NCBI GenBank assembly: GCA_016871315.1
Contig: VFZE01000034.1
Coordinates: forward strand, 1 to 61,508
Source: Acidimicrobiia bacterium
GTDB taxonomy: Bacteria > Acidobacteriota > Terriglobia > Bryobacterales > Bryobacteraceae
DNA: 61,508 nucleotides
Direction of reading: 5' to 3'
Shown here piece after piece: positions 24,240-33,444 of this stretch; positions within the stretch are counted from its first letter, which is position 1; each line of letters starts with the position of its first letter. The notes below the pieces were generated by a model. It made no database searches, was not told where the DNA came from, and saw only the letters and a program-made list of their open reading frames with translations. Position numbers and translations under genes: made by a program.

Positions 24240-25604
24240 CTAGCTCAGCCTCCGCACGCGCTCCATTAACGTTTCGAAAAGCTCCCGCGGCGCCTCATCG
24301 CGCTGCTCGCAAATGACGCGCACCACCGGCTCGGTCTGGCTCACACGCACATGAAACCACTTGCCAGGCCAGTCCACACGCAAGCCATCCACCGTGTTCG
24401 CCTCCCCGCCGGAGTACTCGCTCCGCAACTCCCGCAGCAAGGCAGGGACTTTGGGACTGGAAAGCGCTACCTCGCCCTTGCACATCCGGTAACGCGGATA
24501 GGAACCCGCGATTTCGCTCAACGGCTTCCCGCGTTCGGCCATCATCGAGAGAATGCTCAGCATCGACGCGATCCCGTCGTAGATGAACCGGAAGCGCGCC
24601 AGCATCACCGCGCCGGTTCCCTCCCCCGCCAACGCGATTTCTCTCTCCGGATAGGTTGCCAGCGCGTCCATTGCCGCCTGCCGTCCCACCGGGACGCGAA
24701 CCACCCGCCCTCCATGCTTTGCCGCCACCTCCTGCACCAGCGCCGTGGTCGACAAGTTCGTGATCACAAGCTTGCCCGGGCTCGTTGGCAGGTGATGATC
24801 GGCCATCATCGGCAGAACCATCTCCTCCGATAGTGCCTCGCCCGCTCCGGTTGCCACCGCCACGCGGTCTGAATCCACGTCGAACAGGAACCCCGCGTCG
24901 GCCTCCAGCGGCTTCATCAGTGGCGCTAGTTGCAAACCCACCGTGCGCGCCGTCGTCGCCGGCTCGTGCGCGAATCGCGATCCTTCTATCCGCCCATTAA
25001 TTAGCGTCATGGAGAATCCGTAATCCTGATTCAGCCGCCGCAGCAGCAACGCAGACGTGCCGTTGCAGCAATCCACCACCACACGGTAACGCCTGAGCCG
25101 CTCGAAATCATAAGCCGCCGCCAGCTCCTTCAGGTACTCTCCGATGGCCCCCACTTCCTCCCGCAATCCGCCCAGCTTGTCCGATGGCTCATAGCGGAAC
25201 CGCTTGAGGTGATAAATGTCCAGCAACTCGCCCGCTTCCGCTGTGTTCAGATACCGGCCATGCGCACCGAAGAACTTCAACGCATTCCACTCCGCATCGT
25301 TGTGGCTGGCTCCGATCGAAATCCCACCCGCAGCATTCAGCCGCCGGATCGCGTGCTGAATCACCGGCGTTGACACCATCCCCAGGTCGAGCGCATCCCG
25401 GCCGCAGGCCATCAGCGCCGAGACAACGCCCTCCCGCAACATCACGCCGCTGGCGCGCGGGTCGCGCCCCACGATCACTGGGCCCGGTGCGCTTAAAAAC
25501 GTCGCAAACGCCGAGGCGAAATCCAGAACATGCGCCGCTGTCAACCCGCCGCCTACAACTCCCCGTAGCCCCGCATACGAGATCCGGAGGGGGCGCCGAA
25601 CCAT
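24240..25604 (-). CDS. Phosphohexomutase (PGM/PMM/GlmM superfamily), divergent active site
   Basis: A 454-residue alpha-D-phosphohexomutase with the four-domain plan. The catalytic serine loop reads GASHND (usually TASHNP), the metal loop DVDSDRVA (usually DGDxDR), the sugar loop GEGTGA (usually GExSGH) and the phosphate loop RVSQTEPVVRV (usually RxSGTEP). The Ser, the metal Asps and Arg and the TEP are kept, so activity is plausible, but substrate preference cannot be named. The start MVRRPLRISYAG follows the CBM9-like gene by 2 nt; a longer N-terminus would overlap it. Confidence 0.87.
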   Translation of the reverse strand: MVRRPLRISYAGLRGVVGGGLTAAHVLDFASAFATFLSAPGPVIVGRDPRASGVMLREGVVSALMACGRDALDLGMVSTPVIQHAIRRLNAAGGISIGASHNDAEWNALKFFGAHGRYLNTAEAGELLDIYHLKRFRYEPSDKLGGLREEVGAIGEYLKELAAAYDFERLRRYRVVVDCCNGTSALLLRRLNQDYGFSMTLINGRIEGSRFAHEPATTARTVGLQLAPLMKPLEADAGFLFDVDSDRVAVATGAGEALSEEMVLPMMADHHLPTSPGKLVITNLSTTALVQEVAAKHGGRVVRVPVGRQAAMDALATYPEREIALAGEGTGAVMLARFRFIYDGIASMLSILSMMAERGKPLSEIAGSYPRYRMCKGEVALSSPKVPALLRELRSEYSGGEANTVDGLRVDWPGKWFHVRVSQTEPVVRVICEQRDEAPRELFETLMERVRRLS

Positions 25605-25606
25605 GC

Positions 25607-26293
25607 TCACTTGGCCAGCACCAGCCGCCCGAATTTCTCCGGCGTGTGATGGCTGCGGTCCATCACGGGCGTCCACATGGTCGACTGCCGGTTCGGCGCC
25701 TTGCCCGTCAGCCGGTACAGGTTCATCCGGTATTGTTTGCCAACCTCGGCTGGACGCGTGTCCATGCTCGCCATCGGGATCTTCATCTCCCCGTACCAGA
25801 TCTTTCGCGTTTTATCGATCCGCGCCTTCACCTGAAACCCGGAGTTCCACTGCCACGCCTTCTCCGCGTTCATGCTCTTGCGGTCAATGTCCAAATCCAC
25901 CCACTCGCCTTGCGGAGAAACCTGGTATTCGCGGTAGCGGTGGATCTGCTCCAGATCCGCGCCGATGAACAGCTCCGTCACGTCCCAGCTCCATAATTGG
26001 TAGGTCTCCTCGGCCGTTTTCGGATCCGCCTTCAGGTTCAGGTCGTCGTAGGGCGAGATGAACAGCATGTAGAGGTACCGCGGCGTCCACTGCATCCGCA
26101 CCTCGAACTTGCCCGGCGAGGGCTTGCCGAACGGGTCCACGTCCGCCTTCACGCCCGGCGCCTTCCGCCAATGAGGAGCATCGGCATTGGCCGTCAATTC
26201 AAAATCCGCCTGCGCGCGAGGACATTCCACCACTGCCGGATCGGCCGCGTACGCAAGAAAAACACCCGCAAGCACTGCTGTGATCGGTTTCAT
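25607..26293 (-). CDS. Secreted CBM9-like carbohydrate-binding protein
   Basis: A 228-residue exported protein (signal MKPITAVLAGVFLAYA). The rest is one beta-sandwich of the carbohydrate-binding family 9-like group: ADAPHWRKAP near the start, RYLYMLFISPYDDLN, WSWDVTELFIGADL, HRYREYQVSPQGEWVDLDID and WYGEMKIPMASM. Such domains bind sugar ends or sit in outer-membrane/xylanase-associated proteins. It is the first gene of a two-gene operon with the phosphohexomutase, an odd pairing. It diverges from the esterase gene with a 29-nt gap. Confidence 0.88.
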   Translation of the reverse strand: MKPITAVLAGVFLAYAADPAVVECPRAQADFELTANADAPHWRKAPGVKADVDPFGKPSPGKFEVRMQWTPRYLYMLFISPYDDLNLKADPKTAEETYQLWSWDVTELFIGADLEQIHRYREYQVSPQGEWVDLDIDRKSMNAEKAWQWNSGFQVKARIDKTRKIWYGEMKIPMASMDTRPAEVGKQYRMNLYRLTGKAPNRQSTMWTPVMDRSHHTPEKFGRLVLAK

Positions 26294-26322
26294 TCCTTCT
26301 CAATATACGCTCTAATGGAGAC

Positions 26323-27180
26323 ATGAAAAAAGTGGGATGCTCGCTCGCCCTGCTTCTGGCGTTGGCGCCTTTGTTCGGCCAGGCTCCGCCGTTCCAACTG
26401 CCCGACGCGTACCAGATGGAAGCCAACATCTCCTACGCCCAGTTTCCGGAGACCAAACTCGACATCATGGCTCCGAAAGCGCCGGCCTCCGTCAAGCGTC
26501 CCGGCGTCATCGTCATTCATGGCGGCGGCTGGGTGGGCGGCACAAAGGAACAGGTGGCCTCCGGCTACTGCCTGCCTTATTTGGAAAAGGGCTTCGTCGT
26601 CGCCAACGTCGAATACCGCCTCGCCAAGGCCGCGCCGGCGCCCGCCGCGGTGCAGGACGTGCTGTTGGCCGCGCAATGGTTCCACAAGAACGCCGACAAG
26701 TACAACGTCGACAAGAACCGCATCATCGTCACCGGCAACAGCGCCGGCGGCCACCTCTCCTTGATGGTTGGGATGACGCCCAAATCGGCCAGGCTCGGCC
26801 CCACGACGAAGATCGCCGCGGTGGTCAATTTTTACGGCATCACCGATGTCGGCGATCAGCTCGCCGGACCGAATATGCGCCAGTACGCCGTCACCTGGGT
26901 CCCGGAGCAACAGGGCCGCTTCGAACTCGCCCGCCGCCTCAGTCCCATCACCTACGTTCGCCAGGACGTGCCTCCGGTCAAGACCATTCACGGCGATGCG
27001 GACAAGACCGTCCCCTATGAGCACGGCGTCAACCTCACCAAGGCCCTGCGTGACGCCGGAGCCGACGCCGAACTGTTGCCCGTTCCTGGCGCCGGCCATG
27101 GCTTCCCTCAGGCGAAAATGAACGAGATTTACCAGGACATCTTCGCGTTCCTCGCCAAGCGCGGCATCCTGAAAAACTGA
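26323..27180 (+). CDS. Secreted alpha/beta hydrolase (carboxylesterase-like)
   Basis: A 285-residue hydrolase with signal peptide (MKKVGCSLALLLALAPLFGQA). The oxyanion motif is HGGGW, the nucleophile elbow GNSAGG, the acid in HGDADKTVP and the catalytic His in GAGHGF. It belongs with BD-FAE/acetyl-xylan-esterase-like enzymes, so removal of ester groups from polysaccharide is plausible. Its stop is immediately followed by the next gene's ATG, so they are translationally coupled. Confidence 0.93.
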   Translation: MKKVGCSLALLLALAPLFGQAPPFQLPDAYQMEANISYAQFPETKLDIMAPKAPASVKRPGVIVIHGGGWVGGTKEQVASGYCLPYLEKGFVVANVEYRLAKAAPAPAAVQDVLLAAQWFHKNADKYNVDKNRIIVTGNSAGGHLSLMVGMTPKSARLGPTTKIAAVVNFYGITDVGDQLAGPNMRQYAVTWVPEQQGRFELARRLSPITYVRQDVPPVKTIHGDADKTVPYEHGVNLTKALRDAGADAELLPVPGAGHGFPQAKMNEIYQDIFAFLAKRGILKN

Positions 27181-27453
27181 ATGAGCCCCAACAACGAACC
27201 CGTCTACACTCAGTACAAGGACGAGTTGGAGCGCTACCAGTTCCAGATGGGTATGGAACGCGGCCGCCTCGCTCTCACGCTTGACCTGCTTACTGACGCT
27301 CTCGTTCTGGTCGGTCAGCACGGCGTATATTGCCAGTCCGCGCGTCAGCCCGGCAAGCCCGCCATGGACGTGCAAATCATCAGCCGCCAGATCACCGATG
27401 CCAAGGATCTGATTCTCGGCGTCATGAAGGAATTGAAGAGACCAACTTCCTGA
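27181..27453 (+). CDS. Small hypothetical protein
   Basis: A 90-residue soluble protein, predicted mostly helical, with no motif I recognise. ATG follows the esterase TGA without a gap, and the stop lies 2 nt before the yjbQ-like gene. The tight placement supports a real gene. Residues such as ERYQFQMGMERGRLAL and ISRQITDAKDLILGVMKEL suggest a helical pair, perhaps a small dimer. Confidence 0.72.
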   Translation: MSPNNEPVYTQYKDELERYQFQMGMERGRLALTLDLLTDALVLVGQHGVYCQSARQPGKPAMDVQIISRQITDAKDLILGVMKELKRPTS

Positions 27454-27455
27454 TC

Positions 27456-27878
27456 ATGCCTGTTTTTCAGAAGAGTATCCGCCTTTCCACGCGCGGCGGC
27501 ACCGATGTCGTCGACCTCACCGCGCAAGTGGAACAAATCGTCACCGCCAGCGAGATCCGGCAGGGAATGGTCAACATCAGCGGCGTCGGCTCCACGCTCG
27601 CCATCACCACCATCGAATTCGAGCCCGGCGCCGTGTCCGACCTCAAGCGCGCACTGGAGCAGATCGCCCCTGCCAACGACAACTACGCGCACAACGCCCG
27701 GTGGGGCGATCACAACGGCTACGCCCATCTTCGCAGCGCTCTAATGGGCACCTCGAAAACTTTCCCTGTCCGCGACGGTTCCGTCCACGTGGGCACCTGG
27801 CAGCAGATCATTCTCTGCGACTTTGACGACCGGCCTCGGCAACGGGAGGTGGTCGTCACGGTATACGGAGAAGAGTAG
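27456..27878 (+). CDS. YjbQ/UPF0047 family protein
   Basis: A 140-residue member of the YjbQ family, cytoplasmic. FQKSIRLSTRGGTDVVDLT opens the family; NISGVGSTLAITTIEFEPG, the conserved YAHNARWGDHNGYAHLRSALMG (several His that bind metal) and VGTWQQIILCDFDDRPRQREV complete it. Some members have weak thiamin phosphate synthase activity and the true role is unclear. It lies in a plus-strand run that ends in a beta-galactosidase gene 9 nt on. Confidence 0.94.
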   Translation: MPVFQKSIRLSTRGGTDVVDLTAQVEQIVTASEIRQGMVNISGVGSTLAITTIEFEPGAVSDLKRALEQIAPANDNYAHNARWGDHNGYAHLRSALMGTSKTFPVRDGSVHVGTWQQIILCDFDDRPRQREVVVTVYGEE

Positions 27879-27887
27879 AATGTCGGC

Positions 27888-29687
27888 ATGCGTGCAATCG
27901 CTTACGCCATACTGCTCATTCTTCACTCCTCTTCCTTCGCCCAGCCACTTCCTAGGCCCGAATACCCTCAGCCCCAGTTCCAGCGCTCCCGCTGGCTGAG
28001 TCTCAACGGTCCCTGGGAATTCGAATTCGACGACAACAACCATGGCCTCTCACAAAACTGGGCCGCATCCATCCGTAAATTCTCCAAAACCATTACCGTC
28101 CCCTTCTGTTTTGAAAGCCCTAACTCCGGCATCCACGACACCTCCTTCCATCCCTGGGTTTGGTATCGCCGTTCGCTAAACATTCCCGCCGACTGGAAGG
28201 GTCAGCGCATCCTGCTCCACTTCGGCGCTGTCGACTACCGCGCCACCGTTTGGATCAACGGCAAACTGGCCGGCTCGCATGAAGGCGGTGGAACGCCGTT
28301 CAAATTCGACATCACCGATCTACTCTCCACTGGGCCCAACAACGTCACTCTACGCGCCGAAGATCCGCCCACCGACCGCACCATCCCGCGCGGCAAGCAG
28401 TACTGGCAGCCGAAATCCCGCGGCATTTTCTACACCCGCACCAGCGGCATCTGGCAGCCTGTCTGGTTGGAAGCAACAGGCAGCAGCTATCTGGACCGCG
28501 TCCGCATTACGCCCTCCCTCACGGGCCAGGTGCGTTTCGAGGCTCGCCTCGGCCGCGAGGAGCCTGCCCTTGATCTCCACGCCACCATCAGCCACAACGG
28601 CGTGGAAGTTGCCGCCGGAAGCGCGCGTATTCTCCACGGCGCCGCGCACATGGAGCTTCGCGTTCCTAACCCCGTTCAGTGGACTCTTACCGCTCCTACC
28701 CTCTACGACATCACTTTCCAACTCCGCCGCCAGAACCAGACTGTCGACACCGTGGAAAGCTACTTCGGCTTCCGCACCGTCGCCGTCGAAAACGGCCGCT
28801 TCCTTTTAAACGGACGCCCCACCTACGTCAAGATGGTGCTCGACCAGGGCTACTGGCCTGAATCGCTGCTCACCCCTCCATCGGATGAGGCGATGAAGTT
28901 CGATATCGAAGCCTCCAAGAAGATGGGCTTCAACGGCGCCCGCAAGCACCAGAAGATCGAAGATCCGCGCTTCCTCTACTGGGCCGACAAGCTCGGCTTC
29001 CTCGTTTCCGGCGAAATGGCCAACGCTTACGAGTTCGACGCACCCTACGTCGACCGCTTCACACGCGAATGGATCGAAGCCGTCGAGCGCGACTACAACC
29101 ACCCGTCCATCGTCATGTGGGTCCCTATCAATGAAAGCTGGGGCACGCCCAACCTGCGCGACCCGCAGCAGCAGAACCACCTCCGCGCCAACTACTGGCT
29201 CACCAAATCGCTCGACCCCACCCGCCCCGTCATTGAAAACGACGGCTGGGAGCACGTCGACGTGATGGACCTGTTCACCATTCACGATTATGCCGCCACT
29301 GGCGCGCGCCTCTATGAAAAATACAAGGACCTCGGCAAGCCCGGAGCACGCATCCCCGACAACGGCCGCGCCATCTTCGCGCCCGGCTTCACCTACAACG
29401 GCTCGCCGTTCTTCCTCTCCGAGTTCGGTGGCATCGCCTACATTCCACCCGGAACCAACGTCCCGCCGGAAAGCTGGGGCTACTCAGGGGTTGAGAAAAC
29501 TCCGGAAGCCGCGCTCGCCCGGCTCACCGGCCTCTACGACGCCATCGCCCGCATCCCCGCCTTCATCGGTCTCTGCTACACGCAGATTACCGACGTCGAG
29601 CAGGAGGTTAACGGCCTGCTCACCTACGACCGCAAGTACAAGTTCGACCCCGCCGCCATCAAGGCGCTCAATGACCGGCTCCAGTAG
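27888..29687 (+). CDS. Secreted glycoside hydrolase family 2 enzyme
   Basis: A 599-residue GH2 enzyme. After a signal peptide (MRAIAYAILLILHSSSFAQ) comes a jelly-roll sugar-binding domain (about 35-190; SLNGPWEFEFDDN, HPWVWYRRSL), an Ig-like domain (about 195-295) and the TIM barrel. The acid/base Glu is in VPINESWG and the nucleophile Glu in FLSEFGG. Beta-galactosidase, glucuronidase and mannosidase activities all occur in this family, so the sugar is not assigned. The C-terminus overlaps the oppositely oriented efp gene by 20 nt. Confidence 0.94.
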   Translation: MRAIAYAILLILHSSSFAQPLPRPEYPQPQFQRSRWLSLNGPWEFEFDDNNHGLSQNWAASIRKFSKTITVPFCFESPNSGIHDTSFHPWVWYRRSLNIPADWKGQRILLHFGAVDYRATVWINGKLAGSHEGGGTPFKFDITDLLSTGPNNVTLRAEDPPTDRTIPRGKQYWQPKSRGIFYTRTSGIWQPVWLEATGSSYLDRVRITPSLTGQVRFEARLGREEPALDLHATISHNGVEVAAGSARILHGAAHMELRVPNPVQWTLTAPTLYDITFQLRRQNQTVDTVESYFGFRTVAVENGRFLLNGRPTYVKMVLDQGYWPESLLTPPSDEAMKFDIEASKKMGFNGARKHQKIEDPRFLYWADKLGFLVSGEMANAYEFDAPYVDRFTREWIEAVERDYNHPSIVMWVPINESWGTPNLRDPQQQNHLRANYWLTKSLDPTRPVIENDGWEHVDVMDLFTIHDYAATGARLYEKYKDLGKPGARIPDNGRAIFAPGFTYNGSPFFLSEFGGIAYIPPGTNVPPESWGYSGVEKTPEAALARLTGLYDAIARIPAFIGLCYTQITDVEQEVNGLLTYDRKYKFDPAAIKALNDRLQ

Positions 29688-30249
29688 ATGACTTGGCCCG
29701 CTCGGCGTACTTCAGCGTGTCCATGTGCAGGCGGATCACGTCGTCCGTCTTGATGAACTGCGGCACCATCACCTCCACGCCGTTGGCCAGCGTCGCGGTC
29801 TTCCATGTGCTGTCCTGATGGGCGTGCACCGGCGGCGCGGTGTCGGCAACCCTCACCTCCATGCTGTCGGGAAACTGAACGCCCACCGGCGCTCCATCGA
29901 CAAAATCCACCGGCAGCCGCATCTGCGGCTCCAGAAACTTCCGCAGATCGCCTACTGTCTCCACCGCGATCCCCACCTGCTCAAATGTTTCGGGGTCCAT
30001 GAAAAAGCAGTTGTCCTCGTCGCCGTACAGAAAATCCATCGCCCGTTTTTCCACCGGCAGCTCTTCCAGCTTCAACTCCGCGCGGAAACTGTGCTCCCAT
30101 TGCGTGCCGGTGTCGAGGTTCTTCAGCCGCGCATGCGTTACTCCGCCCATCTTGCCCTGACCCGGATGGTAATCGGCGGCAAGGACGCGGAAACTCTGGT
30201 TCTCGTAGCGAACCGCCATGCCGGCGCGCAACTGCGATGCAGGAATCAT
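29668..30249 (-). CDS. efp: Elongation factor P with an altered modification loop
   Basis: A 193-residue translation factor with three OB/KOW domains, the usual length. MIPASQLRAGMAVRYENQSFRVL, the central MDFLYGDEDNCFFMDPETFEQ and the C-terminal TATLANGVEVMVPQFIKTDDVIRLHMDT are clear. EF-P enters the ribosome to rescue proline-stalled chains; the tip residue of domain I (Lys34 in E. coli, PGKGQ) is usually modified. Here the tip reads PGQGKMGG: Gln31 at the Lys position, Lys33 two places on, and a loop two residues longer. Whether Lys33 is modified is unknown. Divergent from the copper monooxygenase gene. Confidence 0.95.
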   Translation of the reverse strand: MIPASQLRAGMAVRYENQSFRVLAADYHPGQGKMGGVTHARLKNLDTGTQWEHSFRAELKLEELPVEKRAMDFLYGDEDNCFFMDPETFEQVGIAVETVGDLRKFLEPQMRLPVDFVDGAPVGVQFPDSMEVRVADTAPPVHAHQDSTWKTATLANGVEVMVPQFIKTDDVIRLHMDTLKYAERAKSSTGAGH

Positions 30250-30296
30250 GACTCACCTCCTGCTTTTTCTCGTTTCCAGTGTACTCTGAAACTGAA

Positions 30297-32087
30297 ATGA
30301 GACGGCTCGCCGTTGCGGCATTCTGCTCCATGCTGCTGGCCGCGCCCAACTGGCACTGGCAGCTTCGCGACACCGAAGGCCGCCTCCGCTCGCAGGCGGA
30401 AATGTCCGGCCGCTTCACCTTGCTCCTCTTCCTGAACACCGATTGCCCGCTCTCCAATCAGTCCGCGCCTGCGCTCGCCGATCTTCACGCCGCCTATGGC
30501 GATCGAGCCGTCTTCTTCGCCGTCTACTCCGATCCGTTGCTTTCCGAAAGCGAGGCCGCCGCTCACACTCGCGCTTACCTGATTCCCTTCCCTTCCCTGC
30601 TCGATCCCGCCCAGTCGCTGACGCGGCAAGCAGGCGCGCGAGTCACCCCGGAAGCAATCTTGCTCGATGCCTCGGGAACCGTCCGCTACCGCGGCCGCAT
30701 CGACAACCGCTCTGAATCGCTCGGCAGGAAACGTCCCCAAGCCACGCGGCATGACCTGCGGCTCGCCCTCGATGCCGTTCTCGCCAATCGCGCCGTGAAG
30801 ATTCCGGAAACACGCGCCGCCGGCTGCGCCATTCCCGAACCGCCGAAACAGCGTGGTCCCGTCACCTTCGCGCGCGATATCGCACCCATACTTCACCGCC
30901 ATTGCGCACCTTGCCACCGCCCGGGCCAAAGCGGCCCCTTCCCGCTTCTTACTTACAGGGACGCCGCCTCTCGTGCCTCCACCATCGCGCAAGCCGCGCG
31001 ATCGCGCATCATGCCGCCGTGGCTTCCCGAACCAGGCCCGCCACATTTCTTGGATGAGCGACGCCTTGCCCACCATGAAATCGAAACGCTCTCCCGGTGG
31101 GCTGCCGCGGGAGCGCCGCCAGGGGACACAGAACCTGTGCCGCCCTCATTCCCCGCCGGCCCTCCGCTGGGCAAGCCCGACTTCATCGCCGCCATGCCGC
31201 GTCCTTATTCCATCGCCGCCGGCTCAGCCGATGAATACCGCTGCTTTGTCATTCCCACAAACCTCGCTGATGACCGTTGGGTCCGCGCCATCGACTTCCG
31301 TCCCGGTAACCCCGCCGTCGTACATCACGCGCTCATCTTCTCCGATGCCGGCTCGGCCGCGCGGCGCCACGATGCCGAGCAGGACGGCGAAGGCTATCGC
31401 TGCTTTGGCGTTCCCGGCTTCATCCCCTCGGCCAGCTTCGGTGGCTGGAGCCCCGGCATGCAGCCACGCGCTTATCCCGAAGGCGTGACTTTCCGCCTTC
31501 ACCGCGGCGCCAACGTCGTCGTACAAATCCACTATCACTCCACCGGCAAGCCGGAAACCGACCAGTCCAGCGTCGCTTTCCACTTCACCGATCAGCCTCC
31601 TACACGCCGCCTCATGGATGTCGCACTCGGTTCACGCCGCATCGACATTCCGCCGGGCGAGGCGGACTACCGCGTGCGCGACTACTTCACTCTGCCTGTG
31701 GATGTCACCGTCATCGGCATCATCCCGCACGCTCACTTCCTCGCCCGCCGCATGCACGGACAAGCCATCTTGCCCGGCGGCCGCAAGATCACTCTCATCG
31801 ACATCCGCGAATGGGACTTCAACTGGCAGCATAACTACCGTTATCGCGATCCCTTCCTGCTGCCCGCCGGCACCGAACTCGAGATGGAATTCAGCTATGA
31901 CAACTCCGCCGCCAATCCGCGCAACCCGAGCAGTCCGCCGCAACGCGTCGCGTGGGGTCCCGGTTCCACCGACGAGATGGCCGGCCTCCACCTGCAAGTG
32001 ATCCCCGGGCGCAACGAGGACGCCGCCGAACTCGGCCAGGCCCTTTGGGGCAAACTGATGCGCGAATTCGGCGGCCGCATCCGCTAG
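30297..32087 (+). CDS. Thioredoxin-like / cytochrome c / copper monooxygenase fusion
   Basis: A 596-residue secreted protein (signal MRRLAVAAFCSMLLAAP). Residues about 20-165 are a peroxiredoxin/thioredoxin fold with a single-Cys site (NTDCPLSN, Cys50). Residues about 190-280 hold one haem c motif CAPCH (203-207). Residues about 295-575 resemble the copper type II ascorbate-dependent monooxygenase fold: VVHHALIF (His343-344) for one copper, QIHYH (412, 414), PHAH (478, 480) and Met561 (DEM) as further ligands. The enzyme could pass electrons from the haem to the copper pair and hydroxylate a substrate in the periplasm. The activity is inferred from ligand conservation. ATG 30297 gives the cleaner signal peptide. 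Confidence 0.85.
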   Translation: MRRLAVAAFCSMLLAAPNWHWQLRDTEGRLRSQAEMSGRFTLLLFLNTDCPLSNQSAPALADLHAAYGDRAVFFAVYSDPLLSESEAAAHTRAYLIPFPSLLDPAQSLTRQAGARVTPEAILLDASGTVRYRGRIDNRSESLGRKRPQATRHDLRLALDAVLANRAVKIPETRAAGCAIPEPPKQRGPVTFARDIAPILHRHCAPCHRPGQSGPFPLLTYRDAASRASTIAQAARSRIMPPWLPEPGPPHFLDERRLAHHEIETLSRWAAAGAPPGDTEPVPPSFPAGPPLGKPDFIAAMPRPYSIAAGSADEYRCFVIPTNLADDRWVRAIDFRPGNPAVVHHALIFSDAGSAARRHDAEQDGEGYRCFGVPGFIPSASFGGWSPGMQPRAYPEGVTFRLHRGANVVVQIHYHSTGKPETDQSSVAFHFTDQPPTRRLMDVALGSRRIDIPPGEADYRVRDYFTLPVDVTVIGIIPHAHFLARRMHGQAILPGGRKITLIDIREWDFNWQHNYRYRDPFLLPAGTELEMEFSYDNSAANPRNPSSPPQRVAWGPGSTDEMAGLHLQVIPGRNEDAAELGQALWGKLMREFGGRIR

Positions 32088-32103
32088 GAGTAGAATAGGT
32101 CCC

Positions 32104-33357
32104 ATGAAACTCTTCACACGGGTACTGGGTTTTTGCCTTGCAGTTTCCCTCGTCGCACTGGGCAATGGCTTGCCAACGGCGCCGGCCGAATCACTGGGGT
32201 TGTCGAAGGAGCGCTTGGCCCGCATCACACGAACCATGGAGGCGGATGTGGCCGCGGCCCGCATCCCCGGCGCGCTGGCAATGGTGATCCGCAACGGCAA
32301 GGTGGCTTACGTTGAGGCCCGTGGCTTCGCCGACCGCGAAAAGTCCCAGCCCATGAAGCTGGACACTATTTTCCGGATCTATTCGATGTCGAAGCCCATC
32401 ACCAGCGTAGCCGTGATGATGCTGTACGAAGAAGGCAAGCTGCGGCTCCAGGATCCTGTTTCGAAATTCATTCCCGAATTCGCCGACGCCCAGGTGCTGG
32501 TGGAAAACGGCGATGGAACCGGGAAGCTGGAAAAACCGCGGCGGGCGATGACCGTCCAGGATCTGCTGCGGCACACTTCGGGCCTGACCTACGGCTTCTT
32601 TGCTCGCTCCAAAGTCGATGAGCAGTATCTCAAGGTCGGAATCCTGCGGCTGGACAAGGATCTTGCGGAGATGACCACCAAGTTGGCCAAGATTCCGTTG
32701 AAGCATCAACCGGGCACGCGCTGGGAGTACAGCGTCAGCACAGACGTTTTGGGCCGCATCGTGGAGGTGGCCGGCGGCATGCGGCTGGATGAGTTCTTTC
32801 AAAAGCGCATTTTCGATCCGTTAAAAATGACCGATACCGGCTTCTTCGTTCCCGACTCGAAGCGCGCCCGGTTCGCTCAGCTTTACGCGCCGGAAACAGG
32901 CGGCAAGATCAAGCCGGCTGATCCCGCGCAATCGGCTCGCTTTCTCGACCCCAAGGCCACCTTCTTCTCAGGGGGCGGCGGACTCATGTCCACCGCCGGC
33001 GATTACGCCCGCTTCTGCCAGATGCTGCTCAACGGCGGCCAGCTCGACGGCGTCCGTCTGCTGGGGCGCAAGACCGTGGACTACATGGCGTCCAATCATC
33101 TCGCCGGCACTTCTCAAGCTCAGCTGCCCGGCGGCCGCGGCTTTGGCCTGGGCTTTGCCGTCATTGAAGAGCCATCGCTCACCGGCGTGGCAAGCTCCAA
33201 GGGCGAGTACAGCTGGGGTGGAATGGCCGGGACGCGCTTCTGGATCGATCCCGCCGAGAAGCTGATCGGGATTTACATGATCCAGATTTCCCCGCACACG
33301 GGCCTGAATTACGGCGAGACGTTCAAAGTGCTGACCTACCAGGCACTGGTGGAATAG
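32104..33357 (+). CDS. Secreted serine hydrolase, beta-lactamase class C family
   Basis: A 417-residue penicillin-binding-protein-like hydrolase (signal ends near GNGLPTAPA). The active-site motifs are SMSK (SxxK) after IFRIY, the Tyr motif YSVS, and HTG at SPHTGLNYG. Such proteins include esterases, D-aminopeptidases and carboxypeptidases, so true beta-lactamase activity should not be assumed. It is 16 nt after the copper monooxygenase gene and on the same strand, so it may share its transcript. Confidence 0.93.
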   Translation: MKLFTRVLGFCLAVSLVALGNGLPTAPAESLGLSKERLARITRTMEADVAAARIPGALAMVIRNGKVAYVEARGFADREKSQPMKLDTIFRIYSMSKPITSVAVMMLYEEGKLRLQDPVSKFIPEFADAQVLVENGDGTGKLEKPRRAMTVQDLLRHTSGLTYGFFARSKVDEQYLKVGILRLDKDLAEMTTKLAKIPLKHQPGTRWEYSVSTDVLGRIVEVAGGMRLDEFFQKRIFDPLKMTDTGFFVPDSKRARFAQLYAPETGGKIKPADPAQSARFLDPKATFFSGGGGLMSTAGDYARFCQMLLNGGQLDGVRLLGRKTVDYMASNHLAGTSQAQLPGGRGFGLGFAVIEEPSLTGVASSKGEYSWGGMAGTRFWIDPAEKLIGIYMIQISPHTGLNYGETFKVLTYQALVE

Positions 33358-33444
33358 CCCGGGCACCGGGCAACCTTTCTCATTTTTGAAGCATCTATCC
33401 CTAGTGGTGGGTAAATCAGGTATAGTGTGGGACGAGGAAGGGCC

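Noticed and set aside
27181-27453. Antitoxin or YjbQ partner role for the 90-residue protein
   Set aside because: No DNA-binding or toxin-partner motif can be seen; proximity to yjbQ alone is not enough.
32104-33357. True beta-lactamase antibiotic resistance gene
   Set aside because: The SxxK/Tyr/HTG motifs are shared by many esterases and peptidases of the class C family, and nothing here shows a link to antibiotics.
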